From Aggregatibacter segnis (lineage in GTDB: Bacteria > Pseudomonadota > Gammaproteobacteria > Enterobacterales > Pasteurellaceae), in the NCBI RefSeq assembly GCF_003130075.1, contig NZ_NRCW01000003.1:124001-188000 (forward strand): a stretch of DNA of 64,000 bases, in the 5' to 3' direction. Positions 1-8,932 of this stretch are shown piece by piece. The notes beneath the pieces were generated by a model. It was not told the origin of the DNA and searched no databases. It worked only from the letters and a program-made list of their open reading frames with translations. Made by a program: the position numbers and the translations under genes. Within the stretch, counting starts at the first letter, position 1; the number at the start of each line of letters is the position of its first letter.

Positions 1-498
1 TTTCGTGCGGAAGAACGGCTGGCTCAACTTTATATGCAGGTGGCAGGCCGTGCGGGGCGCGGTGCGCAACAAGGCGAAGTGCTTTTACAAACCCATTATC
101 CGGAACATCCTTTGTTACAAAGTCTGTTGCAACAAGGTTACAACCAATTTGCCCTCAATGCCCTCGCCTTGCGTAAAGCGATGGGGCTACCACCTTTCAG
201 TTCGCAAGCCTTGTTCAAAGCGCAAAGCCGCCATAGCGAAGACGCAGAGCATTTGTTGGCGCAGTTTGCGGAATATTTACAGCAGGTGAAACGAGATATT
301 GTCCCAGAATTACAAATATTAGGTCCAATGCCCGCGCCATTCAGTAAAAAAGCAGGGCAATATCGTTGGCAGTTATTATTGCTGCATCCTTCTCGTGCAA
401 CTTTGCATCAGGTCTTGACGGCATTTGGACGTGACCAAGGCGATCAAGCAACAAAAGTGCGGTGGATTTTAGATGTGGATCCGTTGGATTTAAGCTAG
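1..498 (+). CDS. priA: Primosomal protein N' (replication restart helicase PriA), C-terminal part
   Basis: The reading frame is open from base 1, so only the last 165 residues are present and the start lies upstream. PriA is a superfamily 2 DNA helicase that recognises stalled forks and loads the primosome. The fragment begins inside the C-terminal helicase lobe: QVAGRAGRG at fragment residues 13-21 is helicase motif VI, with its arginine finger. The rest (LGPMPAPFSKKAGQYRWQL and the ending WILDVDPLDLS) is the usual PriA C-terminal domain. The downstream neighbour ftsN is the same as in related genomes. The stop is intact and nothing suggests truncation within the window. Confidence 0.95.
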   Translation, partial: FRAEERLAQLYMQVAGRAGRGAQQGEVLLQTHYPEHPLLQSLLQQGYNQFALNALALRKAMGLPPFSSQALFKAQSRHSEDAEHLLAQFAEYLQQVKRDIVPELQILGPMPAPFSKKAGQYRWQLLLLHPSRATLHQVLTAFGRDQGDQATKVRWILDVDPLDLS

Positions 499-604
499 TT
501 TCGGCTTTTTTGTAGTCAATAAAGCAATTTTTCAGTAGAATTAGCGGAATTTTTTATTGTCATATCGTTAATTATTATTCTAGTTAGATTAAACAGGTTT
601 TATC

Positions 605-1432
605 GTGGCTCAACGTGATTACGCTGCCCGTAGCGGCGCAAAGAAAAAGAAGAAACAGCGCAAAAGTAATAAGTCGGTGTTGTTCATGCTCGCCATCATG
701 ATTGTGGCAGCATTTGCATTCGGGTTGTATTTGTTGAAGGAAAAAGCGCCGGAAAACATGATGCAACCACAAGAAACCGTCGAAAAAACACAACCGAAAA
801 GTGTTTTACCGAATCGCCCGGAAGAAGTGTGGAGTTATATCAAGGCATTGGAAACACGCACGGTGCCGATTGATGATAATCCAAAATCCTTGGATAAAAA
901 TATGCGTTTAACAGAAGAACAACGCAAGATTTTGGCTGCGATGGAAGAAGAGCAAAAACAAGCTGAATTGGCAAAAACGAAAGCGGCAGAAGCCCAACAA
1001 ACTGCACAAGCCGCTACGCAACAACCGGTTCAAGCGGCTACTACACAAGCAACGCAACAGCCTCAAGTACAATCGAAGCCGCAACCTCAAGTTGTAGAAG
1101 CGAAGAAAGCGACTGCAACAGCAACAAAAGAAGAGAAAAAAACTGAGCAAACAGTGAAGGCTGAATCTCAGAAAAAAACGGAAACTGCTCAACAAACAGC
1201 GACAAGCAGTAGTGGTGAGCGTAAATATGGCTTACAATGTGGTGCTTTTAAAAATAAAGCACAGGCAGAAGGTTTGCAGGCGCGTTTAAGCTTGCTTGGA
1301 TTGCCGGCGAGAGTGAAAGAAAGCGCGGATTGGAATCGTGTTGTGGTTGGGCCGGCAGGGGATCGCAACGCCGCAGTGAAGATGCAGGAAAAAGCTAAGA
1401 GCGTAATTAACTGTGTTGTGATTGCCATGTAA
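605..1432 (+). CDS. ftsN: Cell division protein FtsN
   Basis: This is a 275-residue bitopic inner-membrane protein that activates septal peptidoglycan synthesis at the divisome. The order is typical: a lysine-rich cytoplasmic tail (about 10-23), one membrane helix (about 24-44), a long periplasmic linker very rich in Gln, Ala, Thr and Lys (about 110-200), and a C-terminal SPOR domain (about 204-275) that binds denuded glycan. The SPOR domain has two cysteines (about 212 and 270), placed like the disulfide pair of E. coli FtsN. The start is a GTG; the protein is somewhat shorter than E. coli FtsN (319 residues) because of the linker. It has its own uptake-signal terminator just downstream. Confidence 0.93.
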   Translation: MAQRDYAARSGAKKKKKQRKSNKSVLFMLAIMIVAAFAFGLYLLKEKAPENMMQPQETVEKTQPKSVLPNRPEEVWSYIKALETRTVPIDDNPKSLDKNMRLTEEQRKILAAMEEEQKQAELAKTKAAEAQQTAQAATQQPVQAATTQATQQPQVQSKPQPQVVEAKKATATATKEEKKTEQTVKAESQKKTETAQQTATSSSGERKYGLQCGAFKNKAQAEGLQARLSLLGLPARVKESADWNRVVVGPAGDRNAAVKMQEKAKSVINCVVIAM

Positions 1433-1445
1433 TGAATGAAACAAC

Positions 1446-1483
1446 AAAAAAGTGCGGTGAAAAATCACCGCACTTTTTTATTT
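1446..1483 (+). terminator. Rho-independent terminator made of two inverted uptake signals (ftsN)
   Basis: AAAAAGTGCGGTGA and its complement TCACCGCACTTTTT form a long stem with a tiny loop, followed by a T tract. It lies 13 bases after the ftsN stop. Confidence 0.88.
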
Positions 1484-1488
1484 TTAAC

Positions 1489-1533
1489 TTGCCAAAAAAC
1501 AAAAAATCAATAAAATGAACGAACGTTCATTCA
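1489..1533 (+). promoter_or_regulatory. Candidate acrRAB promoter with TetR-type operator
   Basis: TTGCCA (1489-1494), a 16-base spacer and TAAAAT (1511-1516) form a sigma-70-like promoter. A nearly perfect palindrome, TGAACGAACGTTCATTCA (1516-1533), starts on the last base of the -10 element and covers the presumed start of transcription. This is where a repressor of the TetR family would be expected to bind. Assignment to the adjacent TetR gene is an inference from position and symmetry. Confidence 0.6.
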
Positions 1534-1625
1534 GTGGTAATGTATTGACTGTATGCAACCTACCCCATGTGCGAGGTGAAAATATTTTTCACCGCACTTC
1601 TTAACGATTTACTCAATGTTTACGA

Positions 1626-2201
1626 ATGACTATGAATCAATCTGAAATGGATATGATTGAGCGGATTTTTTCTGCAACAGACAATTTGATGGCGGTGGAA
1701 GGCTTGCCGAATTTGTCCATGCATAAAATCGCAAAGGCTGCAAAAATTTCGCCGGGGACCATTTATATTTATTTTAAAAATAAAGAAGAATTGTTGGCCC
1801 AATTCGCTCGTCATATTTTCCTCTCGTTTCAACGTGCGATGGAAAAAGATCACGATGAAACGCAATCTTTTGCCGAGCAATACCGGAAAATGTGGTGGAA
1901 TATTTGGACGTTTTTGCAAAGCGATCCAACGCTCATGAGTAATATGCACCAATACGAATCCTTGCCGGGATTTACTGATATTTGTCGGGAATGGGAGCAA
2001 GATAGCCTGTGGCATAAGTTTTGTAATAAAGCAAAAGAGGCGGGCGAAGTGGCAGATTTGCCAACCCATATTTTATTTGCCATCTCGTTGGAAAGCGCGA
2101 TTAATATCGCCTTCAAATGCCAACATTTTATCAAAGAAGTTTCAACAGAAATGCTGGAGTCTGTGATTGAACGGACTTGGCGGGCTGTTAAAAATCAATA
2201 A
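1626..2201 (+). CDS. acrR: TetR family transcriptional repressor of the efflux operon
   Basis: This 191-residue protein has a TetR-type N-terminal helix-turn-helix (about residues 15-60; LSMHKIAKAAKISPGTIYIY followed by FKNKEELL is characteristic) and a helical ligand-binding C-terminal domain. It lies first in an operon with an RND adaptor (27 bases downstream) and pump, so it is inferred to repress the operon through the palindrome at 1516-1533. It probably binds pump substrates as inducers, as AcrR does. A second in-frame ATG at 1632 is an alternative start. The inducing ligand cannot be read from the sequence. Confidence 0.88.
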   Translation: MTMNQSEMDMIERIFSATDNLMAVEGLPNLSMHKIAKAAKISPGTIYIYFKNKEELLAQFARHIFLSFQRAMEKDHDETQSFAEQYRKMWWNIWTFLQSDPTLMSNMHQYESLPGFTDICREWEQDSLWHKFCNKAKEAGEVADLPTHILFAISLESAINIAFKCQHFIKEVSTEMLESVIERTWRAVKNQ

Positions 2202-2228
2202 TCACTCAAGAGATATTACGGAGTTTGT

Positions 2229-3419
2229 ATGACCGAAACCATCAAACCAAAGCGTTCGCATGCTTTTTTGCTAAAAATGACTTTGGGTATTTTTGTCCTC
2301 ATTTTCATTGCAATGATTGTAATGAATTATATGAAATCAAAAGGCATTGCTGAGTATCTTGCTAATCAAGGTGAAAGGGCTGTTCCGGTAACGGCGATGA
2401 CTATTTCTGCTCAACAATGGACGCCGGTGATTGAGACAACCGGTTTGGTTCGTCCAAATCAAGGGGCGATGCTGAGTGCACAAAGTGCGGGGACGATTTC
2501 AAAAGTGTTAGTCACTAACGGACAAAGCGTGAAAAAAGGCGATTTGTTGGTGGAATTAGACAGTTCGGTGGAACGTGCGAGCTTACAAGCGGCGGAAGCG
2601 CAAGTGATTTCTTTGCGTCAAACCTACCAACGCTATGCGAATTTGGCGAAGAGCGGTGGTGTTTCCCATCAAGAATTGGATAACGCAAAAGCCGCCTACG
2701 ATGCGCAAGCGGCTAACGTGGAATCCTTAAAAGCGACTATTGCTCGTCGCCAAATTGTTGCCCCGTTTGATGGCAAAGCCGGTATCGTGAAAGTCAATGT
2801 AGGTCAGTATGTATCGAATGGCACAGAAATCGTGCGTGTGGAAGATCGCAGTTCCATGAAAGTGGATTTCTCCATTGCGCAGAATTTATTGGATGAATTG
2901 CGTATCGGTCAAAAAGTCACTGCTACGGCAGATGCGCGTTTAGGCGAAACCTTTGCTGCACGCGTCACGGCAATTGAGCCGGCAATTAATTCATCCACCG
3001 GTTTGATTGATGTGCAAGCGACCTTTGAGCCGGAAGATGGCGCAAAACTGTTATCCGGCATGTTCACCCGTTTAAACGTGGCATTGGCAACAGAATACGA
3101 GCAAATCGTGGTGCCGCAAGTGGCGGTGAGTTACAACATGTATGGCGAATCGCTTTATATTTTGACCGCACTTTCTGATGAGGAAAAAGAGAAATTTGCG
3201 AAACAGGGTGATGTAAACAAAATGTATCGTGCTAACCAAATCACCGTGTTTACAAAGGATCGCCAAGGTATCTATGCTCAGTTAAAAGGCGATGAAGTGA
3301 AAATCGGCGATAAAATTATTACCGGCGGTCAGCAAAATTTAAGTAACGGTGCGTTAGTGCTTGTGGCGGATAAAGAAGGCGTAGGCACCACACAACCTGC
3401 ATCGAAAACCAATCTTTAA
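2229..3419 (+). CDS. acrA: RND efflux pump periplasmic adaptor subunit (AcrA-like)
   Basis: This 396-residue membrane fusion protein bridges the inner-membrane pump and a TolC-type outer-membrane channel. An N-terminal membrane anchor (about 16-36) replaces the lipoprotein signal of E. coli AcrA; no lipobox is visible. It is followed by a lipoyl/biotinyl-like hairpin half (GTISKVLVTNGQSVKKGDLL), a coiled-coil segment (about 120-170), the second lipoyl half (IVAPFDGKAGIVKVNVGQYV) and beta-barrel and membrane-proximal domains. It lies between the regulator and the pump gene, 13 bases before the latter, so the two are almost certainly co-translated. No outer-membrane channel gene is in the operon. 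Confidence 0.93.
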   Translation: MTETIKPKRSHAFLLKMTLGIFVLIFIAMIVMNYMKSKGIAEYLANQGERAVPVTAMTISAQQWTPVIETTGLVRPNQGAMLSAQSAGTISKVLVTNGQSVKKGDLLVELDSSVERASLQAAEAQVISLRQTYQRYANLAKSGGVSHQELDNAKAAYDAQAANVESLKATIARRQIVAPFDGKAGIVKVNVGQYVSNGTEIVRVEDRSSMKVDFSIAQNLLDELRIGQKVTATADARLGETFAARVTAIEPAINSSTGLIDVQATFEPEDGAKLLSGMFTRLNVALATEYEQIVVPQVAVSYNMYGESLYILTALSDEEKEKFAKQGDVNKMYRANQITVFTKDRQGIYAQLKGDEVKIGDKIITGGQQNLSNGALVLVADKEGVGTTQPASKTNL

Positions 3420-3432
3420 TTAGGAAATACGA

Positions 3433-6400
3433 ATGAAATTTACCGATATATTTATTCGTCGCCCGGTGCTTGCGGTTTCGATTAGTCTGTTAATCATTAT
3501 TTTGGGATTACAGGCGATTTCCAAACTGGCAGTGCGTGAATATCCTAAAATGACAACCACGGTGATCACCGTGACAACGGCATATCCCGGCGCAGATGCG
3601 AACTTGATTCAGGCGTTTGTGACCTCGAAAATTGAAGAAGCGGTCGCGCAGGCGGATAACGTGGACTATATGTCTTCTTCCAGTAGACCGAGCAGTTCTT
3701 CGATCACGGTGAAAATGAAATTAAATACCGACCCGAATGCGGCGCTTGCCGATGTGTTGGCGAAGGTGAATTCCGTGCGTTCAGAGTTGCCAAGCGGGAT
3801 TGAAGATCCGACGGTGACTTCTTCTACCGGTGGTTCGGGCATTATGTATATTAGTTTCCGTTCCAATAAGTTAGATGCCAGCCAAGTGACGGACTATATT
3901 CAACGTGTGGTGAAACCGCAGTTCTTTACCGTGGAAGGGGTTGCCAGCGTGGATATTTTTGGTGCATCTGAATATGCTCTGCGCATTTGGTTGGATCCAC
4001 AAAAAATGGCGGCACAAAACCTTTCTGCCACGCAAGTGATGTCTGCCTTATCGGCAAACAACGTGCAAACGGCTGCGGGTAACGACAACGGTTTTTATGT
4101 GGTGTACAAAAATAAAGTGGATACCACCACAAAATCCGTTGATGAGTTAAGCAAACTGATTGTGTATTCCAATGGCGATAAACTTGTCCGTTTACGCGAT
4201 ATTGCAGATATTGAATTGAATAAATCCAGCGATAATGCCCGTGCGGTGGCAAATGGTTCTGATTCCGTGGTGTTGGCGGTGAACCCGACGTCTTCGGCGA
4301 ACCCGTTAACGGTGGCGGAAAAAATCCTGCCGCTGTATGAAAGCATTAAAAATAATTTGCCGGATGCCATTCAAACAGACATTTTATATGACCGCACTGT
4401 TGCCATTAACAACTCCATTGAAGAAGTGGTAAAAACCATCATTGAAGCAACGCTTATCGTATTGGTGGTGATCACCATGTTTATTGGTTCCTTCCGTGCG
4501 ATTTTGATTCCGGTTATTACCATTCCGATTTCCCTTATTGGGGTGATCATGATGCTACAAACCTTGGATTTCTCCATCAACTTGATGACATTGCTGGCTT
4601 TAATTTTAGCGATCGGTTTGGTGGTGGATGATGCCATTGTGGTGCTAGAAAACGTTGACCGTCATATTAAGCTGGGTGAAACGCCATTCCGTGCGGCAAT
4701 TATCGGTACGCGCGAAATTGCGGTGCCGGTTATTTCCATGACGATTGCGTTGATTGCAGTATATTCCCCGATGGCGTTAATGGGTGGCATTACCGGAACA
4801 TTGTTTAAAGAGTTCGCTTTAACCCTTGCCGGTGCGGTATTTATTTCCGGTATCGTGGCGTTGACGCTTTCTCCGATGATGACCAGTAAATTACTTAAAG
4901 ATCATTCAGCACCAAGCAAATTGGAAGAGCGTGTTAACCGCACTTTAACCAAAGTGAACAACGCTTACGCTTATGTCTTGGATTTGGTGATGGCAAATCG
5001 TAAATGCATGGTATTTTTCGCCGCCATTATTTTTGCGACCTTGCCGATTATGTTCAAATCCCTTTCCAGTGAATTGACGCCGACGGAAGATAAAGGCGCA
5101 TTCTTGGCGATTGGTTCGGCACCGTCCAATGTAAACGTAGATTATGTACAAGCGGCCATGGCACCGTATCAAAAAATCTTAACGGATACGGATGAAGTGC
5201 AATTTGCGATGACCATTTCCGGCGTGCCAAGCACCAACCAATCTTTGAACGTAGTGACGTTAAAAGACTGGAAAGATCGTTCCAGAAGTCAGGCACAGGT
5301 TTTGGCAGAATTGAACACCAAAGCCAAAGGTATTCCGGAAGTATCTGTTAGTGGTTTCGCTTTCCCTGAAATTGAGACCGGGGAGCAAGGACCTCCAATC
5401 GGCTTTGTGATCAGTACTTCTCAAGATTATTCGGATTTGGCGAATGTGGCAGGCAAATTCTTAGAAGCGATGCAGAAATCCGGCAAGTTCGTTTACTCAA
5501 GCTTAGACTTGAAATTCGACACGGCACAAATGCACATCAAAATTGACCGTGAAAAAGCGGGTACTTACGGCATTACGATGAAACAAATCAGTGCTACGCT
5601 GGGCAGCTTCTTATCTGCCGCTACCGTTGAACGTGTGGATATTGATGGTCGTGCTTATAAGATTATTTCCCAAGTAAAACGTGATAATCGCTTATCCCCG
5701 CAAAGCTGGAATAACTATTATGTGTCGGCTGCGAATGGTGAATCAGTTCCGTTAAGCAGTTTGATCAGCGTGTCATTAGAACCGCAACCAAGCTCTTTGC
5801 CGCGTTTCAGCCAGCTGAACTCAGCGGTGATCAGCGCGGTGCCGATGCCGGGTTCTTCCATTGGAGATGCGATTCAATGGCTTGAAGACAGTTCAAAAGA
5901 ATTGTTACCACAAGGCTACAACTATGACTTCAAAGGCGAAGCCCGTCAGTTAGTACAAGAAGGTAATGCGTTAGCGGTCACATTCGTGTTGGCGGTCATT
6001 ATTATTTTCTTGGTGTTGGCGATTCAGTTTGAGTCCATTCGTGACCCAATGGTGATCATGATTTCCGTACCGTTGGCGATCAGTGGGGCATTATTAGCTT
6101 TAAATACTCCAGGAGCTATTCAGGGGCTGTTAGGTATGTTAAGTCATGTTACAGGGATATCTTATTTTAGTGAGTTATCAGGAAAAATTTCCGGAGAAGG
6201 TTCCACTCTAAATATTTATTCCCAAGTTGGCTTAATTACATTAGTCGGATTAATCACTAAGCACGGTATTTTGATGTGCGAAGTGGCAAAAGAAGAGCAA
6301 CTAAATCATGGTAAAAACCGTATTGAAGCTATCACTGAAGCAGCCAAAATACGTTTACGTCCAATTCTGATGACCACTGCGGCGATGATTGCCGGCTTGG

Positions 6401-6600
6401 TTCCATTGCTTTATGCGACCGGTGCCGGTGCAGTCTCCCGTTTCAGTATAGGGATTGTGATCGTTTCAGGCTTGGCGGTTGGTACGTTGTTTACCCTGTT
6501 CGTATTGCCGGTGATTTATTCTTACGTGGCAAGTGAACATAAACCGCTCCCGGAATTTGATGAAAATATCAAACCGATTGAAGGTGAGATTAATCACTAA
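3433..6600 (+). CDS. acrB: RND multidrug efflux transporter, inner-membrane pump (AcrB-like)
   Basis: This 1055-residue proton/drug antiporter has two six-helix repeats and two large periplasmic porter loops. The proton-relay residues are present: the adjacent aspartates D399-D400 in GLVVDDAIVVLEN (TM4) and the lysine K943 in LITKHGILMCE (TM10). The ITKHGIL form marks the subfamily shared with H. influenzae AcrB rather than E. coli AcrB. An extra stretch (residues about 892-924, bases 6106-6204) lies between LLALN and TLNIYSQ, where I recall only about ten residues in the H. influenzae protein. The DNA there also looks more AT-rich. The rest is collinear and intact. Confidence 0.94.
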   Translation: MKFTDIFIRRPVLAVSISLLIIILGLQAISKLAVREYPKMTTTVITVTTAYPGADANLIQAFVTSKIEEAVAQADNVDYMSSSSRPSSSSITVKMKLNTDPNAALADVLAKVNSVRSELPSGIEDPTVTSSTGGSGIMYISFRSNKLDASQVTDYIQRVVKPQFFTVEGVASVDIFGASEYALRIWLDPQKMAAQNLSATQVMSALSANNVQTAAGNDNGFYVVYKNKVDTTTKSVDELSKLIVYSNGDKLVRLRDIADIELNKSSDNARAVANGSDSVVLAVNPTSSANPLTVAEKILPLYESIKNNLPDAIQTDILYDRTVAINNSIEEVVKTIIEATLIVLVVITMFIGSFRAILIPVITIPISLIGVIMMLQTLDFSINLMTLLALILAIGLVVDDAIVVLENVDRHIKLGETPFRAAIIGTREIAVPVISMTIALIAVYSPMALMGGITGTLFKEFALTLAGAVFISGIVALTLSPMMTSKLLKDHSAPSKLEERVNRTLTKVNNAYAYVLDLVMANRKCMVFFAAIIFATLPIMFKSLSSELTPTEDKGAFLAIGSAPSNVNVDYVQAAMAPYQKILTDTDEVQFAMTISGVPSTNQSLNVVTLKDWKDRSRSQAQVLAELNTKAKGIPEVSVSGFAFPEIETGEQGPPIGFVISTSQDYSDLANVAGKFLEAMQKSGKFVYSSLDLKFDTAQMHIKIDREKAGTYGITMKQISATLGSFLSAATVERVDIDGRAYKIISQVKRDNRLSPQSWNNYYVSAANGESVPLSSLISVSLEPQPSSLPRFSQLNSAVISAVPMPGSSIGDAIQWLEDSSKELLPQGYNYDFKGEARQLVQEGNALAVTFVLAVIIIFLVLAIQFESIRDPMVIMISVPLAISGALLALNTPGAIQGLLGMLSHVTGISYFSELSGKISGEGSTLNIYSQVGLITLVGLITKHGILMCEVAKEEQLNHGKNRIEAITEAAKIRLRPILMTTAAMIAGLVPLLYATGAGAVSRFSIGIVIVSGLAVGTLFTLFVLPVIYSYVASEHKPLPEFDENIKPIEGEINH

Positions 6601-6618
6601 TTCACATCATCTGTAAAA

Positions 6619-6658
6619 CAAACCGCACTGTTGAGCAATCAAAGTGCGGTTTCTTTTT
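6619..6658 (+). terminator. Terminator of the efflux operon (uptake-signal dyad)
   Basis: AAACCGCACT (6620-6629) pairs with AGTGCGGTTT (6643-6652), followed by TCTTTTT. It lies 19 bases after the acrB stop. The left arm is a one-base variant of the uptake signal. Confidence 0.8.
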
Positions 6659-6747
6659 GCGTTAAATCTTGCATGCGTTATATTTCAAAGAATATAGCAA
6701 TGCAGTAAAATCTATCACCAAAATCCACCACACTTTAGGAAAATACA

Positions 6748-7548
6748 ATGACTTTCTACGATATTGATTTTAACGCTCTCTACAAACAGCATCTTATTGC
6801 TTGCAACCATTACAATTTGCCATCTGAAAAATGGGACAAGAAAGCCGTCAAAATGGCGGAAAATCTGGTGGGGAAAGCCAGCCGTTATAACCAACAATTA
6901 CTGGAAGCCATGCAGGTACAGCCTGACGAAAGCGTTCTCGATATCGGTTGTGGCCCGGGCACCTTTGCCATTCCTTTGGCACAGCAAGGCAGTCAGGTGT
7001 ACGCCTTAGATTACAGCACAGGAATGTTGGATGTGTTGGCAGAATATAAACAAAAATTGCAACTGGAAAATTTAAATCTGATTCGTCGTTCTTGGTCGGA
7101 GAATTGGGACGATGTGCCGCAAGTGGATGTGATTTTGGCATCGCGTTCTACCTTAGTGGATGATTTAGACGACATGATCGAGAAACTTTGCGCTAAAGCG
7201 AAAAAACGGGTGTATCTCACTTCTGTAACGCAGCACCACTTCTTAGATGAAGGCGTATTTTCCGCCATCGGGCGTGATGATATTGGTTTCCCGACCTATA
7301 TTTACCTGCTCAATCGGCTTTACCAAAAAGGCATTCAAGCCAACCTCAGTTTCATTGAAACGGAATCCGGCCGTTTTATGGGCGAAACCTATGAAGATTT
7401 GCTGAATTCGGTGGAATTTTCACTTGGTCCGTTGAACGACAAAGAGAAGCAAGGTTTATCCGCATTTTATCGTCAAAAACAACAGAACAACGAAGCCATC
7501 GAACACGGGCAACGCAAATGGGCGTTAATTTGGTGGAATGTGGCTTAA
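6748..7548 (+). CDS. Class I SAM-dependent methyltransferase, substrate unknown
   Basis: This 266-residue soluble protein has a clear Rossmann-fold methyltransferase core. Motif I is VLDIGCGPGTFAIPLA (about residues 63-78), followed by an acidic residue at the end of strand 2 (YALDYS) and a post-motif region with VDVILASRS. The N-terminal 50 residues are helical and may help define the substrate. It stands alone between the efflux terminator and the corA leader. The family includes enzymes acting on small molecules, tRNA and proteins, and nothing here narrows that. A single uptake signal follows the stop. Confidence 0.8.
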   Translation: MTFYDIDFNALYKQHLIACNHYNLPSEKWDKKAVKMAENLVGKASRYNQQLLEAMQVQPDESVLDIGCGPGTFAIPLAQQGSQVYALDYSTGMLDVLAEYKQKLQLENLNLIRRSWSENWDDVPQVDVILASRSTLVDDLDDMIEKLCAKAKKRVYLTSVTQHHFLDEGVFSAIGRDDIGFPTYIYLLNRLYQKGIQANLSFIETESGRFMGETYEDLLNSVEFSLGPLNDKEKQGLSAFYRQKQQNNEAIEHGQRKWALIWWNVA

Positions 7549-7969
7549 AAGTGCGGTGCAATTTTGAGGTGTTTTTTATACTTTAACAGGTTATTCGGCG
7601 AAGGGGATTTTTTCGCCTTCGCCTTGACGAATCAGGCTTTCAGGCGTAACATTGCGCGCGATTTAGTAACATGAGGACACACACTTTGGACAGTCACAGT
7701 CGATACCGAACGGAGTTTTCACTGTAACTATCGCCTTTCTCACTTATCGGCGATGGTTTCGTTGGTAAGTTTCTTTTACCTTTCTCTTTTTCGGCATCTT
7801 TTCGTCAAACGAAATTTGCAACATATTCTTTCATTACAGCTTTCTTTATTTGTCGTAAAAAAAACGCGTCTAAAAACGACCGCACTTTTGATCCTGATTG
7901 CCTGTAATATACCTTTCGTTTGTTACCGTTCACTGCCATGTGCATAGTCCAATACGGGAGTATGACAAA
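7549..7969 (+). promoter_or_regulatory. Long untranslated leader of corA with several hairpins
   Basis: This 421-base stretch has no convincing gene. It contains an 8-bp hairpin (GGCGAAGG 7597-7604 with CCTTCGCC 7616-7623). Further on is a compact folded block: ACAGT/ACTGT (7696-7700/7721-7725), ATCGCC/GGCGAT (7730-7735/7749-7754), and an enclosing or competing stem TACCGAACG/CGTTGGTA (7704-7712/7760-7767, one bulge). An uptake signal lies at 7879-7887. A 64-codon reading frame (7753-7947) ends 22 bases before corA; I do not call it a gene. Mg2+ or translation-coupled control of corA is conceivable but unproven. I see no match to the M-box or yybP-ykoY riboswitches. Confidence 0.45.
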
Positions 7970-8917
7970 ATGATAAATGCTTTTGCCCTTGAGGACGCTC
8001 GCTTGGTTCGTATTGATGAATCCGCCGAGCCGTTAAATACCGCGATTTGGCTTGATTTAATTGAACCAACCATTGAAGAACGTGAGACCTTGCAAGAAAA
8101 TCTAGGGCAGAGTTTAGCCTCTTTCCTTGAGTTGGAAGACATCGAAGCATCCGCGCGTTTTTTTGAAGACGAAGACGGTTTACACTTGCACTCCTTCTTT
8201 TATTGTGAAGATGAAAATGACTATGCGGATTTAGCCAGCGTGGCGTTCACCATTCGTGATGGGCGTTTGTTTACCTTGCGTGACCGTGAATTACCGGCGT
8301 TCCGTTTATATCGTATGCGTTCTCGTAATCAGCGTTTAATCGAATGTAACTCCTATGAATTATTATTGGATTTATTTGAGACAAAAATCGAGCAACTGGC
8401 TGATGTGATTGAAAACGTGTATGCGGATTTGGAAAAATTAAGCCGCGTGGTGTTAAATGGAACCCAAGGAGAAGCTTTTGATGAAGCCTTGGCAACCTTA
8501 ACAGAGCAAGAAGATACCAGTTCCAAAGTGCGTTTGTGTTTGATGGATACGCAACGCGCCCTTAGTTTCTTGGTGCGTAAAACCCGCTTGCCGGCTAATC
8601 AGTTAGAACAGGCACGTGAAATTTTACGAGACATTGAATCTTTGCAACCGCATAATGAATCCCTGTTCCAAAAAGTGAACTTCTTGCTTCAAGCTGCGAT
8701 GGGTTTCATTAATATTGAGCAGAACCGTATTATCAAGATCTTCTCCGTTGTGTCGGTGATTTTCCTCCCTCCAACGTTGGTAGCGTCTAACTACGGCATG
8801 AACTTCAACGACATGCCGGAACTTGGGTTTAAATTCGGCTATCCGATGGCGTTGGGGTTAATGGCGTTGGCAGCGTTTGCACCCTATTGGTATTTCAAAC
8901 GCAAAGGCTGGTTATAA
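7970..8917 (+). CDS. corA: Magnesium/cobalt/nickel transport protein CorA
   Basis: This 315-residue pentameric inner-membrane Mg2+ channel has a large acidic cytoplasmic funnel domain, a long stalk helix, and two C-terminal membrane helices. The signature pore motif YGMN is present in SNYGMNF, and the C-terminus is basic (FKRKGWL), as usual. The start chosen is the ATG in AAAATGATAAATGCT, which gives the family's normal N-terminus MINAFAL and a good GGGAG ribosome site 11 bases upstream. An in-frame upstream extension would add 24 untypical residues. yggT follows after 15 bases, so the two are probably one transcript. Confidence 0.96.
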   Translation: MINAFALEDARLVRIDESAEPLNTAIWLDLIEPTIEERETLQENLGQSLASFLELEDIEASARFFEDEDGLHLHSFFYCEDENDYADLASVAFTIRDGRLFTLRDRELPAFRLYRMRSRNQRLIECNSYELLLDLFETKIEQLADVIENVYADLEKLSRVVLNGTQGEAFDEALATLTEQEDTSSKVRLCLMDTQRALSFLVRKTRLPANQLEQAREILRDIESLQPHNESLFQKVNFLLQAAMGFINIEQNRIIKIFSVVSVIFLPPTLVASNYGMNFNDMPELGFKFGYPMALGLMALAAFAPYWYFKRKGWL

Positions 8918-8932
8918 TTTTAAGGAAACAGC

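Noticed and set aside
5-289. Separate small gene at the window start
   Set aside because: Out of frame with the PriA C-terminal domain, whose helicase motif VI is clear in the other frame.
7753-7947. 64-codon frame in the corA leader as a gene
   Set aside because: No good ribosome site, low-complexity hydrophobic translation crossing an uptake signal; kept only as a possible leader frame in the findings.
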